Positions 7,606 to 13,169 of a stretch of DNA of 13,169 nucleotides are shown one piece after another. The translations under genes and the position numbers were made by a program. Origin of the DNA: Cyclostephanos tholiformis (Eukaryota > Bacillariophyta > Thalassiosirophyceae > Thalassiosirales > Thalassiosiraceae); the NCBI GenBank assembly GCA_036939975.1, contig JALLPB010000751.1, positions 1 through 13,169 of the forward strand. The letters are read 5' to 3'. Below the pieces are notes generated by a model. It was given only the letters and a program-made list of their open reading frames with translations. It was not told where the DNA came from and searched no databases. Every line of letters begins with the position of its first letter. Within the stretch, counting starts at the first letter, position 1.

Positions 7606-7849
7606 CAAGGATTCCTAGGAATTTCTGCAGAATTCCCTTTTTCAGCTTATGAAAAAAGAATTTGGGCTCCTTTCAAGAAGAGACCAATATATAATATGAC
7701 GTACAGACCAAGAGGAACAAGGCAAAAACTTGTTCCCTTTTTGAAGGGAGCGAGCCACATCCTGACACTGACACACAAAATCGACAATAAACCATGGCAC
7801 TGTGCCGTGCAGTGCAGCGGCTATGTGGTGGCAGTGTGGTGTGATGGCA

Positions 7850-8520
7850 ACGGTGCATCTGTGGATGTCAGCGCTTGCACTGATGGTGCCGGTGCTGGCA
7901 GGGGAGGGGGGGATGCTCGCTGTTCTCAAATCACGTTATGGTCGTGCCACTGATGTGTCAGCTCGTGCTGTGTGCTCACGGCACTGGCGGGTGCTGGCAG
8001 TGGCAGCAGCAGTTGTGCAGTCGGGGGAGGGGGTGGGGCAATTGTTTTGCTTGGCGTCGGGGTTGGGCCACTGATGCATTGGCTCGTGCTGCACATTTGT
8101 GGCGCTGGGAGTTGCTGGTGGCACTGGCGGCAGCGGCATCATCAGGGGGGGGGACAGTGCTCATTTGGCTTGGCTCACATCATGGTTGGGCTACTGATGT
8201 GTCAGCTTGCGCTGCGTGCTTGCAGTGCTTGCACTGCAGCAGCACCAGCATGAGGAGAGGGGGACTTGTTCATTTCACTCGGCTTGCATTGAGGTCGGGC
8301 CACTGATGCATTGGCTTGCCCTGCATGCTCACATCCCAGGACCCAGGGTGAAGTTGGGGGAGGGGTGCAGTGGCACTCACAGGTGCCTTCCATGGATGTC
8401 AGCAGTGGCACCAACTGGCAGGAGGGGTACAGCGGTACTCGCTTTGCTTGGGTTGGGTTCGGGTTTGGGCTCCTGATGCATAAGCTCAAGCTGTGCATTC
8501 ACAGCCCAGGCTGCTGACGT
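7850..8520. repeat. Degenerate GC-rich tandem array inside the inverted-repeat element
   Basis: A motif of the type (C)CACTGATG followed by GTGTCAGCT or GCATTGGCT and then CGTGCTG recurs at 7947, 8068, 8191, 8300 and 8470, with a weaker relative near 7860. Spacings are about 121, 123, 109 and 170 bp. The first four units alternate between the GTGTCAG and GCATTGG forms, giving a two-unit period near 240 bp. Several units are preceded by a TTTGCTTGG/GGTTGGG-like stretch and contain GGGGGAGGGG-type runs. Small frames here are by-products of the base composition. Confidence 0.75.
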
Positions 8521-8784
8521 GTCCACTCCTGCTGCTCCTTGTGTTGCTGCTAGGACAATAGAAATAATATGGTATGATATGTTTGTGCTTTGAATATCAA
8601 TTAACATTACTACTACTTGGAATATAGTGACACCACCATGGTGGAAACTAATTAAAAGCCAACAAAAAGTGGCACCCGGGAGATTTGGTTTGACCCACCA
8701 TATTTCAAGATTAAGGAATTCGTCCAAACAATTGAGTTCCATGTACAGGATGTAGAAGTGTACAAAAAAAGGGAATTAAAAAGG

Positions 8785-8824
8785 GAATTCCCCCAAAAGG
8801 GAATTCTCTTTTTGGGGGGAATTC
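8785..8824. repeat. Imperfect 40-bp palindrome near the right end of the element
   Basis: The segment starts GAATTCCCCCAAAA and ends TTTTTGGGGGGAATTC, so it is nearly its own reverse complement. The arms pair over about 14 bp around a central GAATTC. It lies in the right subterminal region, where similar GGGAATTC blocks repeat. Confidence 0.8.
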
Positions 8825-8908
8825 AAAAAGGGGAAGGGGGTTAGTTATTCTTCTAAGATTCCTGAGGAATTCCCTATTTGGGGGGTCTGAAAAAAGGGAA
8901 CCAAAAAA

Positions 8909-8924
8909 GGGAATGCACAACCTA
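8909..8924 (-). repeat. Right terminal inverted repeat core (16 bp)
   Basis: GGGAATGCACAACCTA is the exact reverse complement of 7590-7605. Confidence 0.88.
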
Positions 8925-8925
8925 G

Positions 8926-8934
8926 CTTACAGCC
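8926..8934. repeat. Right target-site duplication (9 bp)
   Basis: CTTACAGCC is the second copy of the 7577-7585 sequence, immediately outside the right inverted repeat. Confidence 0.8.
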
Positions 8935-10655
8935 CCATTGTGGTTGAATGGACTTGGAATAAAATGCCAATCATTCCAAATTGATACTTTGGCACTCATA
9001 TGGGATTTTAAGGTTGAAAACAATGAGGATGGCAATTATGACATCAATGATGATGATAGCAGTGAGAATACTGCTAATGAGGCCAATGATGATGACAAAA
9101 AGAGCAATGACAAGGATGATGATGAATGATGATGCTTGCTCACCTACAAAGAAGTGCAAATACAGCCTGGCAGTGGTCAGTCCAGCAATGGTCAAGTCTT
9201 ACCATCAATGTCAGTAAATCTATATCCAAATCTGTCATTGCACTTAGAGGAGGAAATAGATTTGATCAGACAAAGCCATCAGTTCAAAAATCAATGCGTG
9301 GTTTACTAAGCGAATTAAAAAAATCACTTACTAGCACTACATGTCAACTCAATATTACTAAATTATCAAATAATTAAAAGATATCCTACGTGAAAGTTTC
9401 TTGGACAACAAGCAATCATTCATTCTTAAATGGTAAAGTATTTTTTGGCAATGCAATACAAATTGCAGGATCAAAACTTAATGGGACCTTTGAGCCAACG
9501 TACTGTATTTTCAACCACATCCTCCACTGTTATTGTGACTCCTTTCTTAATGCCTGTGACAGTGACACTCATCCTGTATCCATCTGGAAACCTATGGTGG
9601 CCACTGGATTTCAAGTCATGATATCAGCTGCAAAACTTAGTGGCACGAGTGAAAAGGAAATGAAAAACATCTTAGTGCTCACCTTGGGAGAGGCTTCTGC
9701 CCCATCAGATGAAGCATTCTGTCCAAGGGCCATTCAAAAGTCAATTATGGCAAGATCAAGTTCACCTTTGATAAAAAAAGAGAAGGCAGAGATTGTTGAG
9801 TTGATGCAAAAGCACATTGACAAGGAGATTTGTGTTTACATACAGCATCATCTCCGTGCCTAATCCATTACACATTCCAATGTTGAAGGTGTGCAAGTTG
9901 TCATGGGAAGAGACCACAGAGACATGGCCTTTCAGTTTGGGACATCAGTATCAGTTCAATTGTTTGATGACAGGATAATACTTTTTTGAGTTAGTATGTT
10001 ACGAGCTAATATGCTGGAAAGATATGGGAAAATTAATAGAACGAACAATACTTCTAACACTTACTGATGGGCATAATATTATAGCCACATGGTATCTTCA
10101 CATAAAAATGAACAAAGGGGGTCAGATATTATGTGAGTTCAAACAAACATAGTCTAAAAATTCTCACCTTGCTGACATCTATGTCACCGGCAACTTGGCA
10201 TTCCAAGTGAGGGCACTGGGAAGGGAATCGATGGCCAGATGGTGGTGCATGCTGTTCAAGGCATAAAGAGCCCAATCCTTAGACAAAGAGAGTGAGATGT
10301 GGATGATGGACAAACTAGTATTAGAATGTGGGACAATTGCAAAACATAGGCCATGGTGGCCCTTGATACCACTCAGCAATTACGTGTCCCCCTCCTCCAC
10401 TGTGAAATTGGCATCACCAGAAACCTCTTTTTTGAGTTAATGAGATATGTAATTAATGAACACATTGAAAATTATGCACTGGGGGAACAAATTATCAGAG
10501 AGTCAATCCCAGCATTACAACAGGTCATTGCCAGCACTGCAACACAAAGGGACCAGTGGGACAATTCGGACAGTGAAAATCGCTTGAAGACAGTCAAGCA
10601 TTCAGTGGCAGCCTACCACAAAAGCATTGTGAGTTGGCACAATATGATGGGATAA
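8935..10655 (+). pseudogene. Decayed coding sequence of a probable transposon-encoded protein, family not assigned
   Basis: The frame from 8935 encodes PLWLNGLGIK and then an Asp/Asn-rich acidic stretch to 9129. A second frame runs from 9126 to about 9980, broken by TAA at 9375-9377 and 9861-9863 (segments SVIALRGGNRFDQ, LNACDSDTHPVSIWKP, VQVVMGRDHRDMAFQFG). A T6 run at 9982-9987 shifts the frame. The next frame, about 9988-10380, has stops after FKQT and LFKA (segments ELICWKDMGK, ATWYLHIKMN, IYVTGNLAFQVRALGRESM). A further shift near 10382 gives RVPLLHCEIGI...NEHIENYALGEQ to 10655. The pieces follow one another collinearly as one protein would. I recall similar order (G-D-H, then G-D-L-x-F, then W-C, then H-C-E-I-G-I-G-N) in repeat-encoded proteins of diatoms and oomycetes, but I cannot name the superfamily or confirm a DDE site. 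Confidence 0.6.
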
Positions 10656-11082
10656 TTAATGGAGAAGAAGTTAGAACTCACCAGTCAAATCTTAAGAATC
10701 TCAAAAAACTGCAAGACTTATGCTATGGCATAGCAGAAAAGCTGAGAGGGCCTGCTGTAGATTGGTGGAACAACAGTCCCAGCTGAAGAAAATGCATTGA
10801 GCAAAGTTCAGATGACAGCATAGTATCAAAACAAAAATATTCAATGTGCTGAAAGAAATAGGCATTGAGCTAAGCTCTTACCATGGGGGTATTTTAAATA
10901 AAGGAAGGATATAAAAAAGGTAACGAATAATAATGCCACTCACCTTTTTGACAAGTTTGCAGCAATTTTTAAGAGGGGGAAGAGGGAGGGTAGCCTAGTA
11001 CAAATGCCTGGATTTTAGGGAGGTATTTGTTTTGTGGGATGGCACTTTTTGTTAGCATGAACTATAAATCAAACACAGGAAG
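10656..11082. other. Non-coding or fully decayed stretch
   Basis: A short open stretch after a frame change at about 10630-10785 (ELAQYDGIINGEE, EKLRGPAVDWWNNS) may be the tail of the preceding pseudogene. From about 10790 to 11082 I see no supportable gene, repeat or RNA. Confidence 0.4.
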
Positions 11083-11292
11083 ATGGACACACTTACCAAA
11101 GGTTTGGCAATGTGGTGTTGCATGGCAGCAAAATTCTGCAGTGTCCCATCATGCAAGGCATGTCACCTGGCAAATGATTCATTTACTGGGGGGTGGGAAG
11201 ATAAATGGAAGACTAGATGGAGTGACTTCATCAGTGGGGGATGCAACAGCGCCAGCACTTCCAGAATGTGCATATCCCCCTTGTTTGTGTGA
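11083..11292 (+). pseudogene. Possible Copia integrase zinc-region fragment
   Basis: The frame of 69 codons contains AAKFCSVPSCKACHLAND, then a basic/Trp stretch (WEDKWKTRW) and SASTSRMCISP. In Ty1/copia polyproteins the end of the GAG-pre-integrase region commonly reads V-P-x-C-x-x-C-x-x-G-K, then basic residues and P-G-x-x-V-S-V-D at the integrase start, so the order is suggestive. The key Gly-Lys and catalytic Asp are not preserved and no Pol frame follows. It runs opposite to the Gag remnant downstream, so it is not simply the same element. Confidence 0.33.
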
Positions 11293-11809
11293 CGGCATGA
11301 GAGAAGGCAACTTCTTGTTGCAATGTTGATGTGACAGATGCAAGGAACAAGCAAATTTGTCCAAAAAAAAAGGACGATCATGTTATATTGACCAAACAAA
11401 AACATCAGTGCAGCAAGGGGTGGATCAGAGCCCATAAATATTTTGTGATATTAAGGAGGTGAAGCTTTCCTGGGGGTAATTATTATTCAATGATGGGAAG
11501 GTGAATTTAGGCGACAATGATGGGGAGAACACGAAGTCAGACACTTCCATATTGGTGTTTTGTTTTGGTGGACAATGCATACCCTTTGAAAACAAACAAA
11601 TATGTCAGTGCCACATAATGCAACTGAATTGTTGAGCAAGTATCACAGGATATATAACTTCTACATGTAGCAGTCAAGGCTTACTAGAATTGAAATCTTA
11701 GTGGAAGAGGCTGCGGATGACTTTGAATTTTCTTTCTGCTAAAACTGCAAAGATTATTTTTGTATGCACCAAGTTGCATAATTATTACGTCATTCACAGG
11801 GCAATTTAG
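11293..11809. other. AT-rich stretch without recognisable features
   Basis: Stops are frequent in all frames and no homology-like segment, RNA or repeat stands out. It is probably decayed mobile DNA. Confidence 0.4.
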
Positions 11810-12245
11810 TTAAGAAATAGCTATGACACACTTGGGGTATTTGATGGAGATGTCGCTGATTCCCAACTATATGGAATCAATCCATTGCAAGGAGGTGGCC
11901 CAAATGGTAATAGTGATTTTGGGTTTTTACCGACACATCCTGACATTGACGAGCAAGAACTATTCTCGACAACTGATGTCGACAGCAGCCGTCACAACAG
12001 TATGGTTGCAGATATACAATCATTTTCAATTAGGCGTCCAAAATTCAATGCAGAACATAATAGTTATTTCTAATATGTAATAATCTTCAATGCAGTGTAG
12101 GAGATCCCAAACAATTCTGCTCCAAGCAAAAATGAGGGTGCATCCTCTATGGACGCACTAACTCAGTTCGCCCTCGTAGCATTGACGCCCGCAATCCGTG
12201 CCGTCGTAACATTGTCATTGTTGATGCCGTTGCTAGACAGTGACT
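11810..12245 (+). pseudogene. Decayed open stretch of unknown identity
   Basis: One frame from 11810 reads through YDTLGVFDGDVADSQLYG, GGGPNGNSDFGFLPTHPDID and RRPKFNAEHNSYF to a TAA at 12071-12073. It continues in the same frame through a second stop (TAG near 12098-12100) into SSMDALTQFALVALTPAIRA and ends at a TAA near 12244. About 145 codons with only two stops is more than this AT-rich DNA would usually allow. I recognise no family. The 12246-12439 stretch beyond it holds only a near-palindrome (GGGAAATTTAAATTTTCCC) and a TGCTAGC direct repeat. Confidence 0.35.
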
Positions 12246-12439
12246 AATCCAAAGTAGTAATGAAAAGGTGATTACTAAATTATGAGTATAAACTAATACT
12301 AATCGCTTTGCAAACCTTTTGGGGGAAATTTAAATTTTCCCTCATTGCCAAAATTCGCTGTGCTAGCCCTCGTATGCTAGCTTGTCTAACATGTGCTTAT
12401 TTTACTCTTTACCACACCTGGTTGCCATGTCTCTGATGT

Positions 12440-12985
12440 TTTGGTCCCCGCACACCTTCAGATGCTCTTTGTGGACTTCTAGTTTGATGGGCATGAGTCC
12501 TTATTCTTCTCCAATTCTCAGCAGTCGTCTTTGGCTTTCGAGGGGTGCTTCTTCCCACAATGCTTGCAGATTGGTGCGTCATTGTATTTTTTTCTCCTCT
12601 CATCCCTCTTCTTCTTCTTTTCCTCATCCATTTGTTTGGTTGAGTTGGTGGGGCTCTTATTATCTTTGAGTAGGAGCAACATTTCCTTCATGGTGTCTGT
12701 CATGCTCTTGATCAACGTCTCCATTTGTTTGGTGTGTGCTTCCATCAATGCTGGATGAGTTCTTTGGTTGCTTCCACTTGCTTGTCATTTCATTTGTCTT
12801 AAATTGCTTTGCAGTAAGTTTATTCTGTTTGTTTTCTTTGGCATATTCAGGGGAGGTGAATGTCTTGATGTTGGTCCATGTTTTTTGTGCCGCTGGTTTT
12901 GCCTCCCATTCTCTCACCGCTTGACATAGGCCATTCTATCTAAAAATTGCGTACGCTGTGCTATATTGTCACTGACAATAAGGGA
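12440..12985 (-). pseudogene. Ty1/copia retrotransposon Gag remnant with zinc knuckle
   Basis: Reading the minus strand from about 12985, NIAQRTQFLDRMAYV passes by frameshift to LCQAVREWEAKPAAQKTW and TFTSPEYAKENKQNKLTAKQ. This is the end of a Copia Gag capsid-like region. After one or two further frameshifts (about 12740-12790) come a helical MEAHTKQMETLIKSMTDTMK, a Lys-rich linker, and the CCHC knuckle CKHCGKKHPSKAKDDC (C-x2-C-x4-H-x6-C; one finger, with wider spacing than the usual x4). A TGA (12518-12520) directly follows the knuckle and a TAG (12479-12481) comes after ELEKNKDSCPSN, with another TGA at 12458-12460. Protease, integrase and RT are not seen to its left on this strand, so the element is truncated, and its 5' side lies toward or beyond the window end. 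Confidence 0.8.
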
Positions 12986-13169
12986 TTACCAATAACAAAA
13001 TCCCGGCTCGTCATCCGGCTTTGTAATAAGCTTTGAAGTACATGACATCTGCACAGGCAGTGCCTGTTACAGTCCAACTTCAGGATGCAATGCCCCGTGC
13101 CCTCATGAACACTCGTTCAGAGACACGACCCACACAGTATTACCAAAGTTGAATGCTTGGCCAGAAACT
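12986..13169. other. Window end, probable upstream part of the Gag remnant
   Basis: No clear frame could be connected to the Gag remnant here. On the minus strand it would contain the N-terminal Gag or the 5' leader of that element. No LTR terminus is identifiable. Confidence 0.3.

Larger units (their letters stand above)
7586..8925. mobile_element. Non-autonomous terminal-inverted-repeat DNA transposon (about 1.34 kb) with 9-bp target-site duplication
   Basis: The left end 7590-7605 (TAGGTTGTGCATTCCC) is the exact reverse complement of the right end 8909-8924. Directly outside are matching 9-bp direct repeats CTTACAGCC at 7577-7585 and 8926-8934. The subterminal 100-150 bp on both sides are loosely inverted and rich in GGGAATTC/GAATTCCC and T6/A6 blocks. 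The left end has an extra TAGG. No transposase frame exists inside; the core is a GC-rich degenerate tandem array. A 9-bp duplication is typical of Mutator-like elements, and 8 bp (TTACAGCC) would fit hAT. The superfamily is therefore open. The insertion interrupts the broken coding frame around it. Confidence 0.82.

Noticed and set aside
7802..8517. Several 60-120 codon frames on both strands inside the tandem array
   Set aside because: They are Gly/Ala/Cys/His/Trp-rich by-products of a repetitive GC-rich sequence, overlap each other on both strands and share no family features.
7850..8520. CRISPR-like array
   Set aside because: Units are long (110-170 bp), degenerate and lack constant short repeats with unique spacers; the DNA is eukaryotic.
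12382..12924. Plus-strand frames rich in Phe/Ser/Leu at 12382-12924
   Set aside because: They are antisense to the Copia Gag remnant; the Lys/Glu-rich minus-strand protein explains them.

Overview
The window looks like nuclear DNA of a photosynthetic stramenopile, most likely a centric diatom. Three things point that way: short GT-AG introns (83-155 bp) in otherwise compact genes, a plastid presequence with an ASAFAP-type cleavage motif (Ala-Ser-Ala-Phe), and Copia Gag remnants of a type I associate with diatom genomes. The species call is inference. There is no sign of bacterial organisation.

Positions 1-7100 are GC-rich and gene-dense, with four convincing genes. (1) A 5'-truncated CHY/CTCHY/RING-H2 ubiquitin ligase of the RCHY1 (Pirh2) family (+, two exons, 1-1711). 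(2) A three-exon minus-strand gene (1958-3748) encoding a secretory-pathway aldo/keto-reductase-like protein that lacks the catalytic Tyr and carries a VHL-beta-like domain at its C terminus. (3) A divergent two-exon gene (4193-4896) for a small six-cysteine protein with a bipartite plastid presequence. (4) A single-exon minus-strand SLC35A-type nucleotide-sugar transporter (5561-6871). Genes 1/2 and 3/4 are convergent; genes 2/3 share a 444-bp divergent upstream region. Nothing suggests the four act in one pathway.

Positions 7100-13169 are AT-richer and hold decayed mobile DNA. A reading frame at 7274-7585 is interrupted by a non-autonomous terminal-inverted-repeat element (7586-8925) flanked by a 9-bp target-site duplication. 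Removing the element and one duplication copy puts the upstream frame in register with the frame at 8935-9129. A badly decayed, probably transposon-borne coding sequence follows to about 10655. Farther right are a weak Copia integrase-zinc-like fragment (+), an unidentified decayed open stretch (about 11810-12245) and a clear but broken Copia Gag/zinc-knuckle remnant on the minus strand (about 12440-12985).

The observations most worth following are the AKR-VHL fusion with a missing catalytic Tyr, the nested insertion with its alternating tandem-repeat core, and the presequence-only first exon of the plastid protein.
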